Below are positions 48,864 through 62,348 of a DNA stretch of 64,000 nt, piece by piece. The translations under genes and the position numbers were made by a program. A model generated the notes under the pieces. It had not been told where the DNA came from. It did not search any database and saw nothing but the letters and a program-made list of their open reading frames with translations. This stretch comes from Epiperipatus broadwayi (taxonomy: Eukaryota; Onychophora; Udeonychophora; Euonychophora; Peripatidae). Where the stretch lies: positions 4,437,649 through 4,501,648 of the forward strand of contig JAQFVV010000049.1 of assembly GCA_028023455.1 (NCBI GenBank), in the 5' to 3' direction. Within the stretch, counting starts at the first letter, position 1, and each line of letters starts with the position of its first letter.

Positions 48864-50831
48864 TATAACAGTCGGGGAGAATCTGGTATTGGAGACTTAC
48901 TGTATCTGCCATACAAGGGCACCACCAGGTCATTCGAACCTCAAAAATTTATATAGTAGGCAGATACTTAAGTTAAGATCCAATATTTTTTTTATTATAG
49001 ACCATTAGCCCCAGTCACTAGCTCATGGAGCAGCAGAGATAATGTATACTTTATTTTTTTAAAAAGGAAAGATAATAACTAATAAGAATAAGCCACTGCC
49101 AGATTAACAATACACAGAAACATTTATTTTGCACATATATAAAATTTAGAATTATTTTAGTATAATGTTTATAATTTGATTTACATTTTAACTTTTGATT
49201 TTATAAGTTTGCACAGATGAATTTATTAATATTTTATTAAAGTGTTGAGTATGGACAGACTACATAGATTGCACTCAAAAAAAAAAAATTCTATATCTCT
49301 TATTTAACCCCAGACCAAAAGTTTGAAATCAAACTAATTCCAATCTACCTGATGTATCGATTTATTCAATGCAGCATGAATACAACAGCACAATAACACA
49401 CTGTCAGGAATATACATCTGAACAGCTTGGATATTTAGAAAAAAATATCCCTCGTCCAGTACAAGAATGCTACATCTGTCTAGTGAGAAGAACAATACAA
49501 AAAAAAACTCCATAGGAAGGGATTGTGGTCCTTTTTGCTGACTTATGACCCCATTCCATTAGCTAAAGGGGTGATCCAAGGAGCAGGGAATACCATCTGC
49601 TTCTGATGGTCAGTAAGAAATGGGACTTATTTTGCCCAAGTGCGGCATATAATGTGATCCTGAACATAGTGGATCTTCATGCTACGTTTACTAATTACAC
49701 CAATACATCCAATCCATTAACCCAATTTAACTGCAAAACAAATAATCTAAGATTTACCCTCCATCAAACTAACATAACTTTACAAATCTATGTAGCCATT
49801 TATGCCCGACTTAAATTTGACATGATTTAATAAAAAGTTTTAGCTTAAAGTGAAAAAAAAACATAATAAACACTTAACAGAATGGAAAAATTAAATTAAT
49901 GGAAATGATTTTTAAAAAAATACATTCAATAAAAATAATTATTAATAAATGATTTAGTTTGGTCAGATAGGGATTTCTATTTCGATTTAAATATTGGAAA
50001 TGTGTATACTTAATGTTCATGAATTATATATATATAGTTCTTATAGTTTAAAAGTCCATCCTTACAGTTGCCTGTAATTTGGATCATGTTAATTCCCACG
50101 ATGTCCTGGGGGAGACCGGTATGCTGTTTGCTGTTCTATTGGTATTCATTCAGAGGTCATTTGCTGTAGCTGGTATAGTTCTTTGCAGGCTTTTATTGTA
50201 GGACCCTGATGTCCTGGGGTCCGCAATCTAGGAAAATGATATTTCATTTTTTCTTTTAGAAAAACTGAAGGGATTGAAGGTGCATCTTTTCAATCCCTTC
50301 TTCTTCAACTCTCCCAGATTTAACACATATAGCACACACCTAATAATTTATTTCCAATCTTTTCCTTTTTATATTAAAATTGTGGATTAAATGGACATGA
50401 TGTCATGATGATGATCATCCTTTCCCTGTGGTCCATTTCCTGAGGGATTTTTTTATTGGCTATTCTGTTTTTATTGTTTTTCTCTCCTATCTGACCTTTA
50501 ATTATAAATTTTGAGATGCCCAAGGGCTAGTTTACTTAAGACTAATTAAAAATAATCATTTCCATTTTTTAGCCTTTTACACAATAGTAAGTAATTAAAT
50601 TTTGTACATTCTTAAAGATATAATTTTATCTTTAAATCTTTAAGTTTTTGTTGAAAATTTAAATAAAGTTTTCTTTTAATAATTTTCCATCTGTGCGATT
50701 TTACACATATACGAGTTTAGATAACTTAATTTTCAATTTTTAATTTTTAAAACAAATTTTTATTTGCGAACTTTTTATTTTTAATTTCTAATTTTATTTA
50801 TTAAAATGTAACAGCATGTGTGTCCATTACA
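48864..50831 (+). mobile_element. Element E, copy 2 (1968 bp)
   Basis: Aligns with 23251-25435 in the same orientation. Terminal bases have drifted (TATAACA for TGTAACG; CATTACA for CGTTACA) and about 200 bp are missing in total, partly from the AT-rich spacer near 49.1 kb. The right side carries extra GC-richer sequence around 50100-50230 (cctgggggagaccgg). Hairpin 50267-50300 and TATA-like 50364-50376 are retained. Flanked by TA repeats. Confidence 0.75.
50267..50300 (+). promoter_or_regulatory. Conserved 12-bp hairpin in element E copy 2
   Basis: Stem identical to that in copy 1; the loop is one base shorter and changed. Retention in an element with many other differences hints at constraint. 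Confidence 0.6.
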
Positions 50832-53800
50832 ATATATATATATATGATGTACTTGCATTGATAAGACTCTTGAATGTATTTCTTCAAAAATTGTTTTATT
50901 TCTTAGACACTAGAAAAAATCCATAAGTATTTTCCATCAACACTTTTCCCCTAAGATGTTCATTATCAACAGACCATTTAAGTAAATTTAATGGCTTACT
51001 GATCATCTCCACTTTTGGAATTGTTGTCAACTTTTAGATTGCACAATGTTATCTTACATCCCATGGATTATTAGATAATGTCTTAGATTTATGAATTAGG
51101 TGCAAGCAGTTAGAGATGTCATAGACTCTTCATCAGATATAAATTATCTAATGACTGCCAGGAATTACTGTATTGGCATTTAGAATAATATGAAGTAGGA
51201 TTATTACTACTGGCACATCAATTACATAAGGAATTTGTTTTCTGTAAAAAAAAAAAAACAACAACAACATGCACATAGGATTTAGCTTTTTCTGCAGTAT
51301 CTAATAAGACTTCACTATTTATTGGTATAAAAAACAATTATATATCTACTATAGATGCATGACTAGCTTAAACACATTAATTGGCACCTTCAATGATTAA
51401 ATCCTCTTTGAAATATTTCTTAAAAAATACATTCTTGCCTATCCCTAGAATCTAATGGATGATAAATAACATCTTTTTTTAGATCTGACTTTAAACTTCT
51501 CAAACACAAACTCTCTTTTTTATTTCTCTTTCTAAATCAACTCTTATAGAATGTTTTAAGAGTTTACAAAAATCAGTGTTGCAACAATTTTGTTCTAAGT
51601 TAGCCAAAATCTATATATTACTTCTATAAGCTGAGAATAAAACATCTTCAATACATCCAACTTCACTTTAAGTAAAAAGCTTTTCATTTCTATCAGAAAA
51701 TAAGCATTTTACTTCACATTTAAACCCAGAATTAAAACTTCTAGTGGTTTGATTATTAATGCACAAATTTTTGAGTGCAAATCAACTATTATGACTACAC
51801 AAAAATAATAAAATAAAATATAATTGGTGATCAAAAAACTAAATAGCATTGCATGCATATATAACTAAATAGAAATTTGAAATAACTTCATGTACCAGTA
51901 GGAAAACTGTTATTATTCCCCCAGACATCAATTTATGGATGAGTAGATATCAACTTTATATTCATGATATAGTTCAATATTTCTTCATTTTAATGTTTAT
52001 TTCATCTACAATTTATTTTTTTGTTTCTTTTTCTATCTTCTCTGATATATTTTAAAAGTTTAATTTTACTTATAATGTCTCAATCATATATTTTGGACAC
52101 AATAGTAATTTTTAATTGCATTAAATGATGTTATAAAAACTTCAAATTCAATGTCAGTATATATATGTTGAATTAAATATTTTCCATAGATTGCTATTCT
52201 AAATAAAAAACTGAAATAATGGGATTTTATCCACATTACAGAGATAACCTTTGCCTTTATGTTGCCAGCAACTATTAGTTCTACTAATTGAAATCTTCTG
52301 AAGCTGAATAAATTTTCTTGATTGACTATAATAGCAGTTTTGTTAAATTTCATTGAAGTAAAAGGAGGTCCTCTTTTACTTTAAATCCAGAAAGCTACTT
52401 TATATAGATGCAAGAAGCTGAAAAAATATTAACTTTTTTGACATTCTGCAAATAATATTTTTATCTTCTCCAGAGTATTGTATATATTAGATTAAATATT
52501 CCATGGTTTGTTATTCTAATAAAGAACATAAATAATGTCATTTTATCCATGTAAGCAGAGATAACCTTTGCCTTTGATGTTGCCAGGAAACTATCAACTG
52601 CTACTAATTATAAATACTTCATTTGGTTTAATTTGACATTTATATCTAAATTGAACTAATAAAATGTTGTTTTTTAAATTATCTTTTAGCTTATTTTTTA
52701 AAAAATGAATTTCCTGACTTCTAAACTTGATACTTTTAATAAGAATGATCTTGAACTGTGGATTTTCTCTTATATTCTTACATTCAATCCTACATCTAAC
52801 TGATATTCCCACTGCATTTGATATTTGAGGAAATATACCAAATGATGAATCACAGGTATTCTGAATGTTGTAATCTGGCAATTCTACTATTTACAATTGT
52901 TTGTTGGCAAAAAATAAATTGTGTTAAAATGGAAGACTTTTTTAAATCTTATCTTTAATATTTTCTGCAGTAGTTCTTGGTTTAGCTATCAGTGTGATAT
53001 TTCCAGTCATTGCCTTGATTTTTTTTTTCCCAGTTGCTTTTTGTTAAAATTTTAATGCTTCTCATCAGGAGAATTACTTTATCCAGCATTAATTTTTCTG
53101 CTTCTCAATCATGCTCTTTATTATTTTTTGTTACAAAGTAAATTTGTTAAACTACATATAAAGAAAACATTACATCATTAGTAATCTTTTTAGATTCTTT
53201 CATAACCTCTTGTATATCTAAGTTCTCTTCTGTAGTGATTCCAATGTTTTCAGAAGCATGTATTATTATCTATACCAGTTTTTGATTATTTCATGATGTT
53301 TATATCAATCTTTAAAAAAAACTTCATTTTGTTCAAAATTTCCACTTTTATTTATCTATATTTTGCTTTTTTATCTGTTTATTCATAATATGTTCTACCT
53401 TTTTTACCCTTTTCTTAAATATTCTTTCTTTATTGTGTTTTTAAAGTTCTCTTTTAATTCTAATTTTATTTCCTTTCTTATTTTTTGTATGCAATCATTT
53501 TATTATAAGTACTGAATTATTCATGATATTTAATAGTAAATTGTATCCAAATAGTACTTTCCATTTTTAACTGTATTTGATCTTATTGATATAAACTTTA
53601 TTGGTATTTGATTTTAAATTCAAATAATGTTATTTATATTGTGCTATTCATTGCTTTTCCTTCTAAGAACCCTTTATTTTTATTTAATATGTCTGAGTCT
53701 TTATTTTCCTTGTATCTATCTGCCTAATCTTTTTTTTTAAGAAATTTGTCTTAATTTACCTCTTTTATTATTACTTATATTATATATACTTATGTAACTG

Positions 53801-55042
53801 TTTTTCAATTTTCTATAATCATTGTTGCCATTATTTTATTGTTCAATTTATAATTCTCAAAGCCTATTTTTACTTTAGTGTCTAATCTCAGTTGTTGAGT
53901 ATAAAAAGTTTGGTGTCATACCTTGGCATTGGGTGTGTGAACATATAATGAAATGTGTGGTAAGATTATTAAAATAGTTAATCAATTCTTATAATATACT
54001 CAGGATTGGTCAAAGGTTCACTCAACTAGTTTGTAAGTCTTTTTCATAACAATGTTTCACTCATAGAATATTGACCATATTTACATTTTTATCTTTCATT
54101 TTCACATTTAGAGACAGATTTTAATAGATTATTTATAGATTATGCTATTTTGTATGTAGAGACAATTTAATTTTTAGATGGAATCCATTTTTATGGTAAT
54201 CTTGAATCAATCCTAAATTCTCCAGGCCCACCCTGCCTCATCTTTTAGATCCTTCAATGATTAGCTACATAATTAGAAGTTACACATTAAGATTAAACAG
54301 AAAACTCAGCATTGTTATGCCATAATATTTTCAAAATTCAAAGACAGAAGTCAGTTTATGCCTAGAAAACTATGATGGTATTTATTCTGATCTCTAGCTG
54401 TTCTTTGAGGGACAGCACAATCTTTCTGTATTTTGATATAAGCTAGACATTATGTTCATATAGCGTAGCAAAATATGATGAAAGTGCAGAAAAAAATTAA
54501 ACAACCCTACTTAAAAAAAAAATCTATTGACTTTGCCATAATTTATCAGCAGGATATCTGTAAATTCTCTATATTTATATATTTTTGAATGGAATTAAAT
54601 GGGTTATTCTGTTTATCGGTGCAGAATTTTTTTAATTTACTCAATTATATTTGTTAAATAAAGTATATTTCAGTCATATAATATCTGTTTTAAATAATTG
54701 AATTTAGATGAAATCGTTAATTTTTAATCTATTTTAATTAACAAAATGTATATTTCGCATTAAATCATCACAAATAATACCAAGTCATTAATTTAAATTG
54801 AAAATAACTGTTTCACAACTTATAACATGATTTTAATATTGAACTTAAAATAAATTTTTTTAAACCAAATCAATAATTTTATAATTTGCCACACACAAAG
54901 TTGACGTTGAAATCTAAGCTATTGGCTCAAATTTTGAAAGTGTATTGCGTTAGTCTTCATTACAAATTATGTTCGTACACATTTAATAAATGCCTTCCGA
55001 GTCAAACAATTTTTTTTAAAATTTGGTTTTTTTCTCGTCCCT
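50832..55042. other. Unresolved stretch, A-rich on minus strand
   Basis: The minus strand is A-rich with several adjoining open stretches (for example 52084-52353, 52594-52881 and 52985-53110). Their translations are lysine-rich and protein-like, but I cannot assign them to a family. A 140-bp segment occurs twice (listed separately). Possibly a decayed retroelement read on the minus strand. Confidence 0.35.
52161..52622. repeat. 140-bp direct repeat, 320-bp spacing
   Basis: 52161-52303 and 52481-52622 share attaaatatt, attctaa, attttatcca, agagataacctttgccttt and gttgccag with moderate divergence. Confidence 0.75.
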
Positions 55043-55158
55043 CAATTAAATATATATATATTCATATGTCATTGCGTTGGCCGTGAAGCGAACCCGGGCC
55101 AGTTGCTTGGAAGACAGCTAAGATAACCGCTAGGTCACCAATGCTTGGCAATTAAATA
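55043..55158 (-). mobile_element. Short tRNA-Gly-derived SINE, copy 3 (best preserved)
   Basis: The minus-strand body 55074-55144 is 71 nt, exactly tRNA-sized. It matches tRNA-Gly(UCC) in the acceptor ends (GCATTGG and CCAACGC, one A-C mismatch), the A box (TGACCTAGCGG), the anticodon loop CTTCCAA (anticodon TCC at the core of 55107-55113) and the B box (GGTTCGCTTCA). It is followed by AATGACATATGAA and a short TA tail. The perfect direct repeat caattaaata (55043-55052 and 55149-55158) is the target-site duplication, which identifies it as a retroposon rather than a host tRNA gene. Confidence 0.9.
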
Positions 55159-55635
55159 AATTAGTGAATTCTTGCAGAATGAAATCAAATAATAAGAACA
55201 TTTTTATTATTATGCAATAAATGTTAATAAAATAAACTAGCGTATATTTTAATTTTTCATTATCACAATATCAATTTAAATTATTTATAAATAAAAATCT
55301 AAGCTCACATAAACCATAAATTTACTACATAAATTATGAAAAAATACTTTTCTCTGTATATTAGAATTTTCTAAGTAGAATTCAAGATTATAATCTTTCA
55401 AAATTTTTTATTTCATCGTAGCTGAAAATTATTAATTAAATTTTGTCTAGTGCACATTCAATGTTTCAAATCATATTCATGGCACATTAATATATATTTC
55501 CAATGTGTGTAAATAAGTTATATTAATTTATATTCATATTTTGGTTTTTATGAATTTCAATACTAATAGGGTACTTATTCATTATGATTTTGAATATTCA
55601 ATGAACAATATCTCTTCTATTTTTTTTCGAGATTG

Positions 55636-55689
55636 TTGTCTACTATATATATATTAAACTGTTTTAATATATATATATATAATAGACAA
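55636..55689. repeat. AT-rich perfect palindrome
   Basis: ttgtcta...attaaa pairs with tttaat...tagacaa around a 4-6 base loop, with only an AT-repeat slip. It could extrude as a cruciform. Confidence 0.75.
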
Positions 55690-58600
55690 GTAAATGTGAA
55701 GTTTGTTTTTATCCTATTATATTAATGTGTGTTACATAATCCTAGAACTTAAATTTATATGAGGCTCAATAATGTGCATAAAATGGCTGCTCTTTTCAAA
55801 CATTTAATTAAGCAACAATATTTGATGAACAAAGCTTTTTAAAGATATTTTTAATTGTCATTAAGCATTCTTTTTAGTCTTAAAGAGGTTTTACAGAAAA
55901 ATATTAATTAAACTTTCTTCATCCACATTGATATGCTTTTGGATTAGTAACTTATCGATCGTTTTTAATAGATGCCTATCTATTGAAATACATATTTATG
56001 ACAAATATCTATGGATATGCAATGGAGCAATTTTGGTTGATTCCGTTTATAATATCAAATATTGAATTCATTTTCACTTTTTAAATAATAATCCTTTTTT
56101 AAACTGTAATGCAACATATGTAACCATATTAGCTATGACCTAGCATTTAATTTTCGACTGGGAACACCTAAAAAAAATTAGATTTTTAATAGATTTAGGC
56201 TTTTTTGTAGCTGGTACATAGCCATTCAGTTAATTCTCTAGCATTCTTCAATATGTTTTTAGTTAAATCTTAGCTAAAGGGTAAAAGAAGAAAGGAAATT
56301 CTCTCAAATTACTTAACAATTGCCAAATATGATGAATAATGTTTTATTTTTTACTATTCGTTTAGAGGAATCTATTAGAGAGACTTTCATTTAATAGTAG
56401 ATTATTTATCTGAAGATATGTTGCTCACAAAAGTGAGTAAGATACACAGATTCAGAGCTAAATATTTTTATATTGATTTTCAACTGAAGAAAGTAAAAAA
56501 AACAAATTCTCAGTTTAGTTGATTAAAAACATTGTGCTCCTGTTTTTGATAATATTTATATTGACAGTAAGATCTCCCCCCCCCCTTTTCTGTATATAAT
56601 AAATTATGGTGTGTTCTCAATGAAAAAAATCTTTATTGTGAATGTTTATTTTTTAATCTTTTAAAGTCAATTGCATATTTGATGCGGTTCACCACAAGCA
56701 AACTTTTGAATTAATTATTTTTATCTTTAACGCACATTACTACTAATGCACTTCTTTATATATATAAAGTTAAAGAAGCAAGACCAGTTATTGTATGTAC
56801 AATGTATAAAATGAAAGTTTAAGTCAATTTTACAGCTTTTAGAAATCTTACTTTTTTTGTTTTATGAAGTTGCTTCAGATAATAAAGTTTAATTTAAATG
56901 TTAAGTTTGTTTTTTTCTATTTATTTGATATTTATTGTTGGATTATAAATTGCCTGAAACTAGAAACGTCTTTTGAAAAAAAAATTTTAACGACTAGAAT
57001 ACAAAATATAAATTGCACAACTTTAATGTAAATTTTAATTTAAAGTGATATTGATTATTTTTAAAAGTAAAAATTTTCCCATAATGCTTAGCTCCTTTCA
57101 TAATAATATTTTGGATAGAATAGAGATTTACAATGTCTTTCAGGCCAAATCTTTCTCACACTCTTTCTCTCCGAATCCATATATATATACGTGTGTGTAT
57201 GTGCTGATGGTTATGCAGTTCAAGCTGGAAAATAACTAAATAAAATACCCGTAATTAACTCGTAAAAAATTTTAAAATAAAAACAGTAAACTATTAAATA
57301 AATTGTAAAGAAGAAAAAGAAAAGTGATAAAATCATTACTTAAAATAGCGATCAAATATTTTTAATCGTTTCGTTTTTTTTTATAAATATTGTTATTATT
57401 ATTAATTGCCATCAAGAAAATATTCTTTCCTAGCAATCAAATGAGTAGGTTTTTACAGAATAACTTATGAATAAAATAATCGAATGATTTATTGTTTGGG
57501 AGTTCGTAAAAAGTTTAAATACCGGAAAGGTATTGGTCTATTGAACTTACAGAATCGGCCAAACAACTATAACATCAAAACATGCAAGACAAATAATATA
57601 TCATATGTTTGAGTTAAGAAGCAATTCAAAGACACTTTTAGTATTGTAATGATAAAATCTATCCAAATAATTTCTTACTGTTTTTTTCTTGAGTCTTCAA
57701 AACCAGTAATTTTTAAGCAATATAAATGTTTCTAATGAATTGTATTGTATTGTGATATAATTAAAATAGAAGAAATTCAACATGTTCATTTCTGTTTTAA
57801 ATTAAAGTTTAGATTCATGGATTTTATGCATTGCCCAGTAAAACTCAAAGCATTAAAACTTTTATTGCATTCTGTATTTTGCTACCAAACGAGGTGGTAT
57901 GGATAATTCAACAATTTATTATTCGTTTTGTTATATTCTAATATGCTACTGTGTGTATATATATATATTTATACATTTCAATCTGCATACATATCATTGT
58001 CTTTATGATGATTACAACTTAAATACAACTAAGATATTACTAATTCACTCCAATAGAAGTGCTTCACCCATTAACCCTAGTGCATACTTATTTGCTCATC
58101 ATGAAAGACAGAAAAGATCAACAGTAATTGATCAGACTAAAGGAACCAGTGCCCAACCTTCTTTATGATCTACAGAAATGCATCAACCACACTGTTGCTT
58201 GTTTATAATCTCCAATGTGTTTGCAATGCAGTGATGAAGAACATCTATTGTTTGTAGAATCTCATCTAGATATTTCTATACTACTAAATTTGTGGAGTAC
58301 ACTTCACTGTTTTTCTAATTATTATCTAATTTTTACATTCTTAGGTAGTTTTAGCTAGTACTCTGGTTAGAACAATTCTGATCTATGTTTTTAAAAATAT
58401 AGATTAAAAAGTTTCTAGCTTTACATATCTCATGGTTTTTTTTCATAATGTTTAATCTATCCACTATGTTGGTAATTTTTGTGGATTTTTTTTTAATTTT
58501 AAATATTCTATTCTTTAGATGTAATCTAAGATTTTTTACTCTCTAATATCTATATTTAGTGTAGAGATCAACTTATTCTTAATTTATACGATCCCATTTA

Positions 58601-60171
58601 GGATAAAGAAATTTTACTAATCTATCTCTTCACTGGTTTATTAATCTTTTTGTTATTATTATCACTCACTTACTTCTTTTATAAAAATTAACATGATGCA
58701 GTTCTTTAAAAAGTACTTTAACAACTATTTCTTCTACTAAAAATAAATATCCCATCCCATTTTATTATCTTCTTTATCATCTTTATACTGTTGTTATCAA
58801 TTCATATATACCCAGATATATCATAATCAAATAAATCCTTGTTTTATTATTTTTAAGAATGTAGGGAACAAACAATGTATAAAAAAAAATCAAGGAATCA
58901 TTAAAAATTATACATAAAACAATTAAATAATTACCATTTACCTAATTGTATATTATATAATACATTTCAGTATATTTAAAACATTACTAGTTGAAAAAAG
59001 ATTTAAATGGCATTTGATAGTCTAAAGGTTATGCCTCAATTCAAAATATAAACTTTTAAAGTCATGAAAATTATTATTTTTACTGGCATTTAAGTTGTGC
59101 TCCTAAAAAAATAACTTCATAAGAGCACCATGTATCTTATGCAAAGTTCTCATTTGTTTTTAGATTGGGATATAATTAAAAAATAACTTTATAAATACCA
59201 TACAGAAACAGAAAACATAAAGAAATGTGCAAGATAAGTTGCATTGAGTTAAAACACAAAAGTGATACATTTGTAACCATTTATAATTAAGAATTATTTT
59301 TTAAAACAATGTTGATGATTGTTTATTCAATCCAAAAATATGGAGAGCAAGAAAAACTACATATCATTTCAAATTAAAGCAAACCATCCATGTGGACAAA
59401 TGCATCAAGACCATGATTACAAATAATCATTGCAATAAATTGGCAGTTTGAATAACACTGAATCCAGAATACAATTAATTTCAAAATTAAAAAAAGTAGT
59501 TGAAATATTGAAAAAAAAAAAAAAATTAATGAAAACACACAATTTGACTCCACCTTTTGCACAAAGCTAGGTGGTTTATACTGTTTTCCGTAAGGTTTAT
59601 GATGATGGTACTGTAGTGGCATTTTTATATTGGACTATTTCCATCATATAAAAATACAACTAAGTGGTTTATAAATTGTTTTTTCTTTAATTTTGATTAT
59701 TTGTATTAAATAGGCAAAATACAAGTACCAAAGGTAGCAATGGACAAATTGGCTTTTAGAATCAATTTAAAAAAGAAATCTAAATTGTATTAATCCCAAA
59801 ATAATTTAATAGAAATTTAAAATTGAAATGCTAAATTGATATTTTTTTTTAAATAAATAAAAAACCATGACTAATAAAGTAGTGTCTATACATATTGTAT
59901 GTGTAATATTTTAGTCAGCTCCTAATGAATTTATATTAATAAAAGTTGTTTTATTTATTGTACTACAATAGATTTTATAATATAATTATGAGAAGATGAT
60001 AAATTTATGTAAATTAATTGTAAGATAGAAAGAAAAAAAAACAAGTTTGTAACATTGAAAGTGTGTTTTCTTTTTTCTTTATATATAGATATTCAAAACA
60101 ATACAATAATTATATATATTTTATTATAATTGGAATACAGACATTGATTAATAATTTATATATATATATAT
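55690..60171. other. AT-rich non-coding stretch, nothing recognised
   Basis: Contains a 10-base C run (56576-56585) and a small M-repeat fragment (59622-59661). An 89-codon frame at 57899-58168 has a compositionally normal second half but no recognisable family. No RNA gene seen. Confidence 0.4.
59622..59661. repeat. M repeat fragment
   Basis: ttttatattggactatttcc...aaaatacaacta matches the ends of the M block at 38.9 kb with the middle deleted. Confidence 0.6.
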
Positions 60172-62348
60172 TGTAACGGGATATATATATATATGCGTTA
60201 CATTTAAATTTTTATACTTGATTTTTTTTGTAAATATCTAATAATGAATTAAAAGCACGAACGTTCAAAATGCACAAATAATGAATCATTAATTTAATAT
60301 GTTTAATTTAAATATTGAAATAAAATAAGCTTAAAAAAAATTATAGAATCGAAACAAAGATTCTAATCTTTAAATAGTATGTAATAAAAAAGGCTTTTGA
60401 TTTAAAAAAAAAAAATAACGAAGAGTTTTGATCTTAAAAATGAAAATTACAAACAGATCCTTAGGGGAAAATGACAATTGAAAAGATGATTATGAAATAG
60501 ATAAGAGTTCCCGCCCAAAGATATAGACACAGACCTCAGTGGAAAACCCAAAATCTTACCTAGCCACAAATCCAAAATCTACTTGGATAAACCTAATGAA
60601 CCAATGAAAAATAGATATGAAATATGAGAGATCGATCCATGCATTCGAGAGATAAGGTGCCTGAGGACTATAAAAAGAAAAATCCAAAGGAAATAGTTAG
60701 TTGGAGAATTAGAAAATTAATGTTTTAAATTCAACTGTCTTTGCTGAAAGTAGAAAAATTTTAAAAAGCTATTGTCGCCGTCATAAAGAATGTAATCAGC
60801 TTCATCGTGCTTCTTTCAGTTCAGCCAGACGAAGGCAGCTTTCATCTCCACGGATCCCAGGATTGAACCACAGATCCTGTCTTCAGAAACCAGCATAAAT
60901 GCTTCATACATCGTCATTGTCCACAAGAAATGGCCCTTGCATAACTTAGATCTTCATCACGAAGGAACAAACACGAAAAAAAGGAGGTATATTTATAAAT
61001 GATAAAATGAAATATAAACTCTTAAATTTAAAATCTTCGAACTTTATCTGTCTTTAAAATGAATAATAGACTTTCTCTCTCAAGCAAACCTGAATTTTAT
61101 TTTTATAAACTATAAAATTTTAAAAGTCTTAGCTAAAGTTTTAAACGGCATCTCTTAAAATATGTAATGTTTTTCTTTTATTTATTCATGCTTAATAACT
61201 GTTTGTAATAGGGTAGGGGTTTGCGATTGCAAACTTAAATTTAAAGATAAAAACACTTACCATTATTTGTGCATTATTGAATTTTAAAAAAAAAGAAATT
61301 AGGTCAAATAATATTTGTAGTAAAAAAAAAAAAGTTAAATATAAATGTTATCTTAAAATGATTTTTAAAACCTTAAACTAAAGATTTTTTTTTTAGAATT
61401 AAATTAATAAAATTATTTAAATGTTAGTTGAGTGTAGATGGCTGCTAGACTTGTTTAAATATATGTTAGTTTTAAAGGGGATTTGATTTTGGACTCTTTG
61501 TTTCGTAGTTGTGTCAATGCTGATGGAGAGATATATGGACATTTAGCACTTAGGGTGACAAGTCCAAATGAATGCATGACCCCAAAGAGGTAGTCATACC
61601 ATTGAAATGGATGCAGACATATTTCCTGCACCATTGACCCCTTCTAGCTCTATGGAGGGATTATAAGTCAGCAGATAGACTGCTCTCCCCCATACATAGC
61701 ACTTTTTAAAAAAATTATATACATGATTCCTTAGTCAGACAGATGCACATTCCTGTACTGATGAAGATCATGTTTCTTCCAATAATATCATGCTGTTCAA
61801 ATGCACATTCCTGTTGGCATGATTCTATGCTAACATGTTCACATTGCATTGGTTGCTGATATATATCTGGAAGCGAGTGTTGGTGTGACTGCGGACTTTT
61901 AGCCTGGAGTCAAATATTTGAAAATCTTTTAAGTTTGTCATCTGGGTAGTTCATCTATACTCAACATTCTAAAATTTAAAATTCAAGTTAAAAACAAATA
62001 AAATAATAATGAAACAGAATAAAACATAAATTTCTTCTTGTGTTATAAAAATTATTTTTTTAAAAGTTTGTGTTGTCATTTACTTATATATGTAAATAAA
62101 ATCTTTGTGTTATTAATACTGACAGTGATCTAGTGATTGTTTTTATTATTATTTATTAAAAGAAATATATTTAATAAATATTTTAAACCTCTGCTACTTC
62201 ATGAACTAGTGACTTAGGCTGACGGTCGTGATCTTAACAGCGCGTATCTGCCTACTCTATAAATTTTCTAGGTTCAAATGGCCTAGTGGCGCCCAGTATC
62301 GCAGATTATGGTAAGACTGTAAATATCACTTCTTTCCTGACCATTATA
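60172..62348 (-). mobile_element. Element E, copy 3 (2177 bp, inverted)
   Basis: Read on the minus strand it starts TATAATGG at 62348 and ends CCCGTTACA at 60172. The first 150 bases (ggcgccactaggccatttgaacctag, split by changes, then gagtaggcagatac and cactagttcatgaagtagcagag) match copies 1 and 2 closely. The gttgagtata, cgcagtcacacc and ctgacttataatccc blocks follow in order. The 12-bp hairpin is not recognisable here, and a unique 300-bp part (60750-60960) differs from the others. TA repeats flank both ends. Confidence 0.72.

Noticed and set aside
55074-55144. Functional tRNA-Gly(UCC) gene
   Set aside because: Flanked by a perfect 10-bp target duplication and a TA tail, has an acceptor mismatch, and belongs to a three-copy SINE family.
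57899-58168. 89-codon frame
   Set aside because: The first half is a TA-repeat translation; the second half has no recognisable motif.
61757-61785. CTGATGA in element E copy 3 as a hammerhead
   Set aside because: No helix II, no GAAA and no cleavage strand nearby; not conserved in the other E copies.
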